Shown here piece after piece: positions 52,539 to 60,491 of a DNA stretch of 64,000 bases. The first letter of the stretch is position 1. Every line of letters begins with the position of its first letter. The notes beneath the pieces are model-generated. The model ran no database searches. It was given only the letters and a program-made list of their open reading frames with translations, and was not told the DNA's origin. Location: NCBI RefSeq assembly GCF_041914405.1, contig NZ_JAYSDK010000001.1:186001-250000 (forward strand), in the 5' to 3' direction. The stretch is from Zoogloea sp041914405. Its GTDB lineage: Bacteria; Pseudomonadota; Gammaproteobacteria; Burkholderiales; Rhodocyclaceae. A program made the position numbers and the translations under genes.

Positions 52539-52805
52539 GAAGTGAACTCCTGTGGGTTGAGTCGCTGACGCAGTAGTGGTTGGGTCCCGTTGCTGCGTGG
52601 TGACTGCCGGGATGGCCTCGACGATAGAGACGAACCCCATTTCCCAGGAGGGAAAACTTCACGGCGAATCTGCCGTTTTCACATTTATTTGGCAAAAGTT
52701 TCAGATTTTCAAGACTCCCGACAGCTCGCCGAAAGTCCACCTTCAGAAAAGACCGAACCCGCCGGGCAGCCAGCCACGCGGCGGGTTCATCACGGTCGGG
52801 TCGGT

Positions 52806-52985
52806 TCAGCGCCAGCCGCCGAACTGCTGCATGTGCAGGCCATCCGCCCCTGCATCACGCTCCGTGGGTCCCTGCAAGCCCATCGTCGCCAGGCGCGCCG
52901 AGCGGGAATTGCAGGTCGTCTCTGAGATCCAGGCCTGGCCGGCACGCAGGCGGGTCAGGCAGTACTGCCATAGTGTAGAGAACAT
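52806..52985 (-). CDS. Small protein of 59 residues with strong ribosome site
   Basis: MFSTLWQYCLTRLRAGQAW is the start, with GAGGAGGGG nine bases upstream of the ATG. Such a ribosome site is among the best in the window. The remainder (ISETTCNSRSARLATMG and a Gln/Gly end) is not like anything I can name. The first 20 residues are amphipathic. Neighbouring genes are a PEP-CTERM gene and glnK. A longer frame to 53141 is not supported by its start. Confidence 0.5.
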   Translation of the reverse strand: MFSTLWQYCLTRLRAGQAWISETTCNSRSARLATMGLQGPTERDAGADGLHMQQFGGWR

Positions 52986-53244
52986 GTCGTACCCCTCCTC
53001 AACATAGATACGGTTCAATTTAAGCAAACGACATACCAGTATTACCGTATTACGTATTAAACAGGATACAGCCTGCCCTCCACGCCGGTTTGCGACTTTT
53101 TTGTCGTTTTCCCGACGCCTTCCCGTCACGTCTCCCCCCATTCCGGTTGCCCGACTTGGTGCAGTTTTGACCTCCGCGCCGTTTTTTAGTGCGTGGATCT
53201 CATTTTCATTTTGTTAAATCCCTTGGTTTTGTAGGGATTGTGGC

Positions 53245-53262
53245 TTGGCATAGCTCGTGCTT
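53245..53262 (+). promoter_or_regulatory. Sigma-54-type promoter of glnK-amtB
   Basis: TTGGCATAGCTCGTGCTTTT has GG (53247-53248) and GC (53259-53260) ten bases apart. A GGTGCA half of the NtrC consensus TGCACCA-N-TGGTGCA occurs about 90 bases upstream near 53158. The predicted start of transcription is about 53271, 99 bases before glnK. Confidence 0.75.
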
Positions 53263-53369
53263 TTCTTTGCATGAAACTTTTGTTCTTTACATGCAATACC
53301 GCCTATGAAAAACCCGCCCACATCCCGTCCGGCTTCCTTGCGGTCGCCGGGCCTCCCATGGAGGTTCCA

Positions 53370-53708
53370 ATGAAATGGATTAGCGCAATCATCAAGCCGT
53401 TCAAGCTCGACGAGGTCCGCCTGGCCCTCAATGCCGTCGGCGTAAACGGCGTCACCGTCACCGACGTGAAAGGCTTCGGCCGTCAGAAGGGGCACACCGA
53501 GCTGTACCGGGGTGCCGAGTACGTCGTGGACTTCCTGCCCAAGGTGAAGGTGGAAGTCGCCGTCCCCGACGATGTGCTGGAAAGCGCCATCGCCGCCATC
53601 GAGCAGGCCGCCGCCACCGGAAAGATCGGTGACGGAAAGATCTTCGTCTTCGACCTCGAGAAGGCCGTCCGCATCCGCACCGGCGAAGCCGGTCTCGAAG
53701 CCCTTTAG
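53370..53708 (+). CDS. glnK: Nitrogen regulatory protein P-II (GlnK)
   Basis: 112 residues, the exact PII length, from the ATG at 53370 with GGAGG upstream; open frame upstream is not PII-like. MKWISAIIKPFKLDEVR opens the fold and VTDVKGFGRQKGHTELYRGAEY is the T-loop with Tyr51, the uridylylation site. It binds ATP/ADP and 2-oxoglutarate and blocks the AmtB channel when nitrogen is plentiful. It is followed ten bases later by amtB, the usual partner. Confidence 0.97.
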   Translation: MKWISAIIKPFKLDEVRLALNAVGVNGVTVTDVKGFGRQKGHTELYRGAEYVVDFLPKVKVEVAVPDDVLESAIAAIEQAAATGKIGDGKIFVFDLEKAVRIRTGEAGLEAL

Positions 53709-53718
53709 GAGCGCTCCC

Positions 53719-55185
53719 ATGAAACGCATTCTTGCCCTGGCAACCCTGCTTTTCGCACTCTGTTTCGCCATGCCCGGCTGGGCCGACGACGCGCCGGCAG
53801 CCGCCGCAACCGTCAGCGCCGCCGTCGATGCCGCCGCCAGCGCGGCCCCTGCTGCTGCAACGCCGGCGGCCGCCCCCGTACCCAACAAGGGCGACACCGC
53901 CTGGCTGATCACCGCCACCCTGCTGGTGGTGATGATGGCTGCCCCGGGCCTCGGCCTGTTCTATGGCGGCATGGTCCGCAGCAAGAACATGCTGTCGATC
54001 CTGATGCAGACGCTGGTGATCTTCTGTCTGCTCGGCGTGCTGTGGGCCGTCTATGGCTACAGCCTGGCCTTCACCGACGGCAATGCCTTCATCGGCGGCT
54101 TTGACAAGCTGTTCATGAAGGGCGTAACGCCGGACACCGTGGTCGCCACCTTCAGCAAGGGCGTCGTGCTGCCCGAGTACATCTTCGCGTCCTTCGAGCT
54201 GACCTTCGCGGCGATCACCCCGGCACTGATCATCGGTGGCTTCGCCGAGCGCATCAAATTCACCGCGGTGCTGGCCTTCATGGTGCTGTGGTTCACCTTC
54301 TCCTACATCCCGATGGCCCACATGGTGTGGTACTGGGCCGGCCCGGACGCCTTCACCTCCGCCGAAGCGGCCGAGAAAGCGGCTGAAGTGGGTGGCTTCC
54401 TGTTCAACAAGGGCGCCCTCGACTTCGCCGGCGGCACCGTGGTGCACATCAACGCTGGTATCGCCGCGCTGATCGGCGCCTTCATGATCGGCCCGCGCCT
54501 CGGTTACCGCCGTGAATCGATGGCCCCGCACAGCCTGACGATGACCATGGTCGGCGGCTCCCTGCTGTGGGTCGGCTGGTTCGGCTTCAACGTCGGTTCG
54601 TCCCTGGAAGCCGGCGCCACCGCAGGCCTGGCCTTCTTCAACACGCTGGTGGCCACCTGCGCGGCAACCGTCTCCTGGACGCTGATCGAAGCGGTCTTCA
54701 AGGGCAAGCCGTCGATGCTCGGCGCGATCTCCGGCGCTATCGCCGGCCTCGTCGTGATCACCCCGGCCTGCGGCCTGGTCGGCCCGATGGGCGCCATCAT
54801 CATGGGCCTGCTCGGCGGCCTGGTGTGCTACTGGGGCGTCAATGGCCTCAAGCGCATGCTCGGCATGGACGACACCCTCGACGTGTTCGGCGTGCATGGC
54901 GTCGGCGGCATCCTCGGCGCCCTGCTGACCGGCGTGTTCGCCTCGCCCGAACTGGGCGGCACCGGTGTCTATGACTACGTCGCCAACGCCGTCGCCCCCT
55001 ACGACATGAGCGCCCAGCTGGTCGCCCAGGCCTGGGGCGTGGGTACCGCGGTGGTGTGGTCCGGCGTGGTGTCCTACATCGCCTTCAAGCTGGTGGACCT
55101 GACCATCGGCCTGCGGGTCGGCGAAGACGCGGAGCGCGAAGGCCTCGACCTGAGCACCCACGGCGAGTCCGCCTACCACGACTGA
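53719..55185 (+). CDS. amtB: Ammonium transporter AmtB
   Basis: 488 residues with a signal peptide (ending WADD, about 22) and an Ala-rich periplasmic arm, then eleven membrane helices. The twin His of the pore are H243 (TVVHINAGIAAL) and H393 (DVFGVHGVGGILG). The conserved GPRLGY and SNPGHS-equivalent sites are present. It conducts NH4+/NH3 into the cell and is gated by GlnK, encoded immediately upstream. The start has AGGAGCG at ten bases. Confidence 0.97.
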   Translation: MKRILALATLLFALCFAMPGWADDAPAAAATVSAAVDAAASAAPAAATPAAAPVPNKGDTAWLITATLLVVMMAAPGLGLFYGGMVRSKNMLSILMQTLVIFCLLGVLWAVYGYSLAFTDGNAFIGGFDKLFMKGVTPDTVVATFSKGVVLPEYIFASFELTFAAITPALIIGGFAERIKFTAVLAFMVLWFTFSYIPMAHMVWYWAGPDAFTSAEAAEKAAEVGGFLFNKGALDFAGGTVVHINAGIAALIGAFMIGPRLGYRRESMAPHSLTMTMVGGSLLWVGWFGFNVGSSLEAGATAGLAFFNTLVATCAATVSWTLIEAVFKGKPSMLGAISGAIAGLVVITPACGLVGPMGAIIMGLLGGLVCYWGVNGLKRMLGMDDTLDVFGVHGVGGILGALLTGVFASPELGGTGVYDYVANAVAPYDMSAQLVAQAWGVGTAVVWSGVVSYIAFKLVDLTIGLRVGEDAEREGLDLSTHGESAYHD

Positions 55186-55189
55186 GCCC

Positions 55190-57168
55190 ATGTCGATGAA
55201 TCGTTTTATGAAGGGCCTGTTCCGGCCCCGCGGAAACGACTTCATGGCCGCCGACGACGCCGTCGGCGGCGGGGGCCCCGCGCCCGCACGGGCTCCGCCG
55301 GCCCCCCCCGCGCCGGGCCCGCGCCGGGGCCAGTGGGGGCGCCCCCGCCCCCCCCACAACCCCCCCCGTCTGTTTTATGTGTTTTTTGGGGGGGCGGGGC
55401 GCGCCCCCCCAAAACCCATTCCCGCCCCCCCCCCCCGGGGGGGGGGGGCGGGGCCCCGGAGCCCGCAGTGGCTCCGCCGGCCCCGCCGTCGCCGGGCCGG
55501 CGCCTGGCCCTGTGGGGACGCCACATCGCCCACCTGATCCGCCACGGCATGAACGCCGAAACCGCCCACGCCGCCCATCTGGGCGAAGTGGAAGCCCGCA
55601 TCGGTGCGATGACCCTGGAGATCGAACGCGGCCAGCGCCGCATGCTGAACGGCAGCGAGGAAGCCCACGCACTGCGCCAGCAGGCCGAAGCCACGCTTGC
55701 CGCCACCGCAGGCGACATCGACGCCGGCCTGGCCGAATTGGAAGCCACGCTGTCGGCCAAGGTTGCGCGCATCGGCGAAGTGGTCAAGGTGCTCGAGAAG
55801 ATCGGCCGCGACCTCGACCTGCTGGCCCTCAACGCCGCCATTCAAGCGGCCAGCGCCGGCGAACAGGGCCGTGCCTTCGCGGTAGTCGCCGACAACATCC
55901 GCGCCCTCGCCGGCGACACCGTCGCCAACGCCAAGAGCGCATCCCAGTTGCTCAACTTTGCCGATTTCCAGCAGGGCCTGCAGGGCTTCCGCCAGGAGAG
56001 CGCGGCCAGCGTGGCCCGCTCCAACCAGGAAACCGGCGCCGCCTTCACACGCATCGAAGAAACCTTCGCCGGGCTGCGCGATGCCCTCGCCACCCTCGAC
56101 GAACACGGGCGAGTCATCTCCGCCATGCACTCCCTCAACCAGTCCACCTTCGACCGCCAGCGCCTCAAGCTCGAATGGGCCGAGCGCCTGTGCTTCGACC
56201 TGGGCGGACTGGAAAAACAGCCCCACGACAACATCGTCCCGGTGCTCGACCGCCTGCTCGACAAGGAAGGCCTCACCGCCGACGCCGGCTACGACCGGCT
56301 GGCCGACATCCGCCAGCGCGGCCGCCTGCGGGTCGCCATCGAACCCGCCTTCAAGGGTCTGTCCTTCCGTTTGCAGCCCGGCGCACCGCTGCGCGGGCTG
56401 GACGTGGACTACGCCCGCGCCTTCGCCAAGCACCTGGGCGTGGCGGTGGACTTCGTCGAACACCCGTGGGACCAATGCACCGAACTGCTGCAGGCAGGCC
56501 GCCGCCCCGGCGAGCCCGCCGCCGACCTGGTGTGGAGCGCGCTGCCACCAAACGCCGCCTACAAGGGCGTGGCCTTCTCGGACAGCTACACCTACCTGAA
56601 CTACGTGCTGGCGCGCCGCCACGGCGACACGCGCATCGACGGCGTGGCCAGCCTGGAAGGCAAGGTCCTCGGCTGCATCAACGACCCGGCCGCCTTCGCC
56701 GCGCTGGAAGCGGCCGGCCTGCGCTGGAGCAAGCACACCCGTAAGGAACCGGGCACCGTGCGTCTGGCCAACCTGATCGGCTATTCGGACCAGGGCGTTA
56801 TCCACGACGCGCTGGCCGACGGCACCGTGGATGCCTTCGCGGTGGATCACCCAATCTTCGCGTGGGCCTGCTACGGGCAGGACAGCCCGTGGCGCGGCCG
56901 CATCGAGATACTCCCCGAACCGCTGTCGCGCCAACCCTGGTTCTACGCGGTCGGCGTCGCCGACGATCCGTCGTCGTGCCGCCTGCTGCAGGAGGTCAAC
57001 CGCTTCATCGCCGGCTTCACGAAGAGCCGCGAACGGGAACAGATCGAGAAAAGCTGGCAGTTCGGAGTGATCCACGGCACCGGCAGCTACCGCCACGAGC
57101 CTGGCAAGCTACGCGGGGAGGACGCCCTGGCCGCCGACCTGGCGCGGCTGGCACCGGGCGAGACGTGA
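55190..57168 (+). CDS. Chemoreceptor signalling domain fused to solute-binding family 3 domain (frame broken)
   Basis: The frame beginning MSMNRFMKGLFRPRGNDFMAAD (55190) is five bases after amtB, and the main frame resumes near 55455 with EPAVAPPAPPSPGRRLALWG. Between them a G/C-only block shifts the frame, so the native protein must be about 600 residues. The middle (about residues 90-280 of the reconstructed protein) is a methyl-accepting-type coiled coil with LLALNAAIQAASAGEQGRAFAVVADNIRALA. The C-terminal 250 residues are an amino-acid-type solute-binding domain (RGRLRVAIEPAFKGLSF to SWQFGVIHGTGS). No membrane helix or signal peptide is visible, so the whole protein may be cytosolic. Confidence 0.7.
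55263..55460. repeat. G/C-only low-complexity block, probable sequence damage
   Basis: Bases 55282-55350 are a distorted copy of 55461-55530: both start GCCCGCA and contain GGCTCCGCCGG, but A and T positions of the second copy are replaced by G or C in the first. Between them are runs of up to 14 G or C and a perfect stem TTTTGGGGGGG around GCGCG. The block breaks the frame of the overlapping gene. Confidence 0.75.
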
Positions 57169-57195
57169 AACACCTCCTTCTTGGAGGCCGATTCC

Positions 57196-57262
57196 GTGGG
57201 GGCGAATTCATTCGCCCGCGGACTTCGTTTAAGCGACTGAGGGCGAATGAATTCGCCCCCAC
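57196..57262. repeat. 67-bp composite of two GCGAAT palindromes (dimer B)
   Basis: Same composite as 11138-11204, inverted. The two copies have the same length and share the spacer sequence TCAGTCG, then AAGTCCGC, differing at about five of 67 positions. It lies between convergent genes. Confidence 0.9.
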
Positions 57263-57328
57263 GGGCTCTGCAGCCCTCAAAGCAAGGCCATCAGTCCGGC
57301 GAGCCCCAACGATGCCGGAAATACCTGC

Positions 57329-57931
57329 TCAGCCGGCCTCGCCCGGATTCGGGTACATCAGCACGCTGAGGAAGCGGATCGGGCACTTGCTGAGCTTTTC
57401 CGGCCCATGGGGAATGTCGGCGCGGAAGGTCAGCGCATCGCCCGGTTTGAGCACATAGGTGTTCTGGCCATGGCGGTACTCGATCTCCCCCTCGAGCATG
57501 TAGATGAACTCGGTGCCGGGGTGCTCGAAGATCGGAAAGGTCTCCGACTCGTGGTCGATGGTGATCAGGAAGGGCTCGAAGACCTTGGTCGGGCCCTGGT
57601 CGTAGGCCAGCAGGTGATAGGTGTGCCCCTTCTTGGTGCCACGCCGCACCACTTCCATCCCCTCGCCATCCTTCACCAGCTGCGCGCTGCCGTCGCGCAC
57701 GTCGTAGCCGCGGAACAGCGTGGCGATCGACACGCCAAGCGCCCCAGCCAGCCGCGACAGGGTGTCCAGGCTGGTGGCCGTCTGCGCGTTCTCGATCTTC
57801 GACAGCATTCCACGGCTGATGCCGGCCAGGTTGGCCACGTCCGCAATGGTGAGGCCGTGCTTCTGGCGCAGGTCACGGATCGTGTTGCCCAGGTAGCGCT
57901 CCAGGCTGCCGCTGCCTTCTTGTTCGCTCAT
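57329..57931 (-). CDS. XRE-family regulator with cupin domain
   Basis: 200 residues. The helix-turn-helix (about 15-70) reads IRDLRQKHGLTIADVANLAG then ISRGMLSKIEN, and the C-terminal part (about 110-190) is a cupin barrel with HPGTEFIYMLEGEIEYRHG and PGDALTFRADIPHG, where the conserved His/Glu positions are kept. Such regulators often control amino-acid or polyamine catabolism and sense small ligands in the barrel. It is divergent from purU-soxBDAG and likely regulates it. Confidence 0.92.
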   Translation of the reverse strand: MSEQEGSGSLERYLGNTIRDLRQKHGLTIADVANLAGISRGMLSKIENAQTATSLDTLSRLAGALGVSIATLFRGYDVRDGSAQLVKDGEGMEVVRRGTKKGHTYHLLAYDQGPTKVFEPFLITIDHESETFPIFEHPGTEFIYMLEGEIEYRHGQNTYVLKPGDALTFRADIPHGPEKLSKCPIRFLSVLMYPNPGEAG

Positions 57932-57955
57932 GGGGGTTCTCCCACCTAAATCTCG

Positions 57956-57973
57956 ATGGCGAAATTATTGCAC
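57956..57973 (+). promoter_or_regulatory. Sigma-54-type promoter of purU-soxBDAG
   Basis: TGGCGAAATTATTGCA has GG (57958-57959) and GC (57970-57971) ten bases apart and a perfect TTGCA -12 box. Further on, GTTCA at about 58034 and TGAAC at about 58056 form a spaced dyad, a candidate operator for the divergent regulator. A TTGACA at 58003-58008 is a possible sigma-70 alternative. Confidence 0.6.
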
Positions 57974-58077
57974 AGGCAGGTGTTTCACACGAGGAAAAAA
58001 TAGTTGACACTATTCACCTTGAGATGCACCATGTTCAAAAATAATTCTCTACATGAACTTCCAGCGGAGTTGAGAAC

Positions 58078-58938
58078 ATGCCATCCAGCCGTCGCTACAC
58101 CCTGTCGCTGTCCTGTCCTGACCGGGTCGGCATCGTCGCCGCGGTAAGCGGCTTCCTCGCCAGCCATCAGGGCTGGATCACCGAGGCGAGCCACCACGCC
58201 GACCCCGAAGCCAAGCGCTTCTTCATGCGCCAGGAAATCCTCGCCGACTCCCTGCCCTTCGGCATCGACACCCTGCGCGACAAGTTCGCCCCCATCGCCG
58301 CCGAGTTCGGCATGGACTGGCGCATCTCCGACAGCGCCCGCAAGAAGCGCGTCGTCATCCTCGTCTCCAAGCAAGAACACTGCCTGTACGATCTCTTCGC
58401 CCGCTGGCAGTCCGGCGACCTGGACATCGACATCCCCTGCGTCATCTCCAACCACGAGACCTTCCGCGGCTTCGTCGAGTGGCACGGCATCCCCTTCCAT
58501 CACGTGCCCGTCACCCCCGACAACAAGCCCGCCGCCTACGCCAAGGTCGAGGAACTCTTCCGCGAGGCCGATGGCGACGTGATGGTCCTCGCCCGCTACA
58601 TGCAGATCCTCTCGCCGGAGCTGTGCATCAACTATCCCGGCCAGATCATCAACATCCACCACAGCTTCCTGCCCAGCTTCGTCGGCGCCAAGCCCTACCA
58701 CCAGGCCCACGCCAAGGGCGTCAAGCTCATCGGCGCCACCTGCCACTACGTCACCAGCGAGCTCGACCAGGGGCCGATCATCGAGCAGGACGTCATCCGC
58801 GTGGATCACTCCGACGCGCCCGACGACCTCGTCCGCTACGGCAAGGACATCGAAAAGGCCGTCCTCGCCCGCGGACTGCGCTACCACCTCGAGGACCGCG
58901 TCCTCGTCCATGGCAACAAGACCGTCGTCTTCCGCTGA
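58078..58938 (+). CDS. purU: Formyltetrahydrofolate deformylase PurU
   Basis: 286 residues. The N-terminal ACT domain (1-90) begins RYTLSLSCPDRVGIVAAVSGFLA. The hydrolase domain has the formyltransferase fold with GDVMVLARYMQILSPEL, the catalytic INIHHSFLPSFVGAKPYHQA and VTSELDQGPIIEQD. It converts 10-formyl-tetrahydrofolate to formate and tetrahydrofolate. In this operon it probably disposes of the one-carbon unit released by sarcosine oxidase and frees folate. It is the first gene, 25 bases before soxB. Confidence 0.95.
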   Translation: MPSSRRYTLSLSCPDRVGIVAAVSGFLASHQGWITEASHHADPEAKRFFMRQEILADSLPFGIDTLRDKFAPIAAEFGMDWRISDSARKKRVVILVSKQEHCLYDLFARWQSGDLDIDIPCVISNHETFRGFVEWHGIPFHHVPVTPDNKPAAYAKVEELFREADGDVMVLARYMQILSPELCINYPGQIINIHHSFLPSFVGAKPYHQAHAKGVKLIGATCHYVTSELDQGPIIEQDVIRVDHSDAPDDLVRYGKDIEKAVLARGLRYHLEDRVLVHGNKTVVFR

Positions 58939-58962
58939 AACACCGGAACTAGAGGAACCACC

Positions 58963-60204
58963 ATGCCCTGGCGTCTCCTGCGCTTCGCGCTCAACAAGAA
59001 GCACCCGGAACCCCGGATGTTCACCTTCCACGAGAAGCTCAAGCCGAGCTACGACGTGGTCATCATCGGCGGCGGCGGACACGGCCTGTCGGCCGCCTAC
59101 TACCTGGCCCGCGAACACGGCATCACCAATGTCTGCGTGCTCGAGAAGGGGTACATCGGCGGCGGCAACACCGGCCGCAACACGACCATCATCCGCTCCA
59201 ACTACCTGACCCCCGAGGGCGTCCAGTTCTACGACGAGTCCGTGCGCCTGTGGCAGGACCTGTCGGAGGACTTCGACCTCAACCTGTTCTACGCCAACCG
59301 GGGCCACTTCACCCTCGCCCACACCGATTCGGCGCTGCGCACCATGCGCTGGCGCGCCGAGGTGAACAAGCATTACGGGGTTGCCTCCGAAGTGGTCGGG
59401 CCGGAAGTGGTGAAGGAAGCCGCGCCGATGATCGACATCACCTGCGGCGGCCACTCGCCCATCCTCGGCGCGCTGTACCACGCCCCCGGCTCGGTGGCGC
59501 GCCACGACGCGGTGGCCTGGGGCTACGGCCGCGGCGCCGACCAGCGCGGCGTCGAGATCCACCAGCAGACCGAAGTGCTGGGCATCGACGTGGAAGGCGG
59601 CAAGGTCAAGGGCGTGCGCACCAGCAAGGGCTACATCAGCACCGGCAAGGTGTTGTGCGCGGTGGCCGGCTCCACCCCGCGCATCCTCAAGATGGTGGAC
59701 GTCAAGTCGCCGATATACATCCACCCGCTGCAGGCGATGGTCAGCGAGCCGGTCAAGCCCTGGCTCGACCCGATCCTGGTGTCCGGCAGCCTGCACGTCT
59801 ATATCAGTCAGTCGGCCCGTGGCGAGCTGGTGATGGGCGCCTCCCTCGACCCCTACGAGCTGCACGGCACCCGCTCCACGCTGGACTTCGTCGAAGGCCT
59901 CACCAGCCACATGCTGGAGATGTTCCCCTTCCTCTCCAACGTGAAGGTGATGCGCCAATGGGCCGGCATGGCCGACATGACCCCCGACTTCGCGCCAGTA
60001 ATGGGCAAGACCCCGGTGGACGGCTTCTACCTGGATTCCGGCTGGGGCACCTGGGGCTTCAAGGCCACGCCGGTGTGCGGCAAGACCATGGCTCACACCA
60101 TCGCCACCGACACCGCCCACCCGCTGATCACCGGCTTCTCCCTCGACCGCTTCCGCAACTACGCCCTCACCGGCGAAAAGGGCGCGGCCTCGGTCGGCCA
60201 CTGA
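58963..60204 (+). CDS. soxB: Sarcosine oxidase, beta subunit
   Basis: 413 residues. The dinucleotide-binding motif is YDVVIIGGGGHGLSAAYYLA and the rest follows the DAO/SoxB pattern (GGNTGRNTTIIRSNYL, SPILGALYHAPGSVARHDAVAWGYGRGA, VNVDGFYLD-like end). It binds non-covalent FAD and covalent FMN and carries out the oxidation of sarcosine to glycine and a one-carbon unit. It starts 25 bases after purU and is followed 30 bases later by soxD, an order typical of sarcosine oxidase clusters. Confidence 0.95.
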   Translation: MPWRLLRFALNKKHPEPRMFTFHEKLKPSYDVVIIGGGGHGLSAAYYLAREHGITNVCVLEKGYIGGGNTGRNTTIIRSNYLTPEGVQFYDESVRLWQDLSEDFDLNLFYANRGHFTLAHTDSALRTMRWRAEVNKHYGVASEVVGPEVVKEAAPMIDITCGGHSPILGALYHAPGSVARHDAVAWGYGRGADQRGVEIHQQTEVLGIDVEGGKVKGVRTSKGYISTGKVLCAVAGSTPRILKMVDVKSPIYIHPLQAMVSEPVKPWLDPILVSGSLHVYISQSARGELVMGASLDPYELHGTRSTLDFVEGLTSHMLEMFPFLSNVKVMRQWAGMADMTPDFAPVMGKTPVDGFYLDSGWGTWGFKATPVCGKTMAHTIATDTAHPLITGFSLDRFRNYALTGEKGAASVGH

Positions 60205-60233
60205 CGAGGCCACGGAGAGAAAGGAAAACCGCC

Positions 60234-60491
60234 ATGAAGATCATGACCTGTCCCCTCAACGGCCCGCGCCCTGTATCGGAATTCCACTACTGGGGCGAAG
60301 TGCGCCCAATGCCCAACCCGGCCACCGCCAGCGACGACGCCTGGGCCGACTACGTCTTCAACCGTAACGGCGCCCCCGGCCTGAAGAAGGAATGGTGGTG
60401 CCACACCCCCAGCAATACCTGGTTCATCGCCGAGCGGGACACCGAGAAGGACGTTGTGCTCAAGACCTATTTCTACGAGGGAGATCAATGA
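60234..60491 (+). CDS. soxD: Sarcosine oxidase, delta subunit
   Basis: 85 residues, a normal length. It has Cys6 in MKIMTCPLNGPR, then HYWGEVRP, and KKEWWCHTPSNTWF with Cys56-His57. The delta subunit of the Corynebacterium enzyme binds zinc through CxxC and a later His/Cys; here the second Cys of the first pair is Asn9, a change seen in some other SoxD proteins. The stop overlaps the soxA start (ATGA), so the two are coupled. Confidence 0.92.
   Translation: MKIMTCPLNGPRPVSEFHYWGEVRPMPNPATASDDAWADYVFNRNGAPGLKKEWWCHTPSNTWFIAERDTEKDVVLKTYFYEGDQ

Noticed and set aside
52539..52700. Sigma-54 promoter for the PEP-CTERM gene, as known for Zoogloea.
   Set aside because: No GG-N10-GC pair with the right flanks was found on the minus strand within 160 bases upstream.
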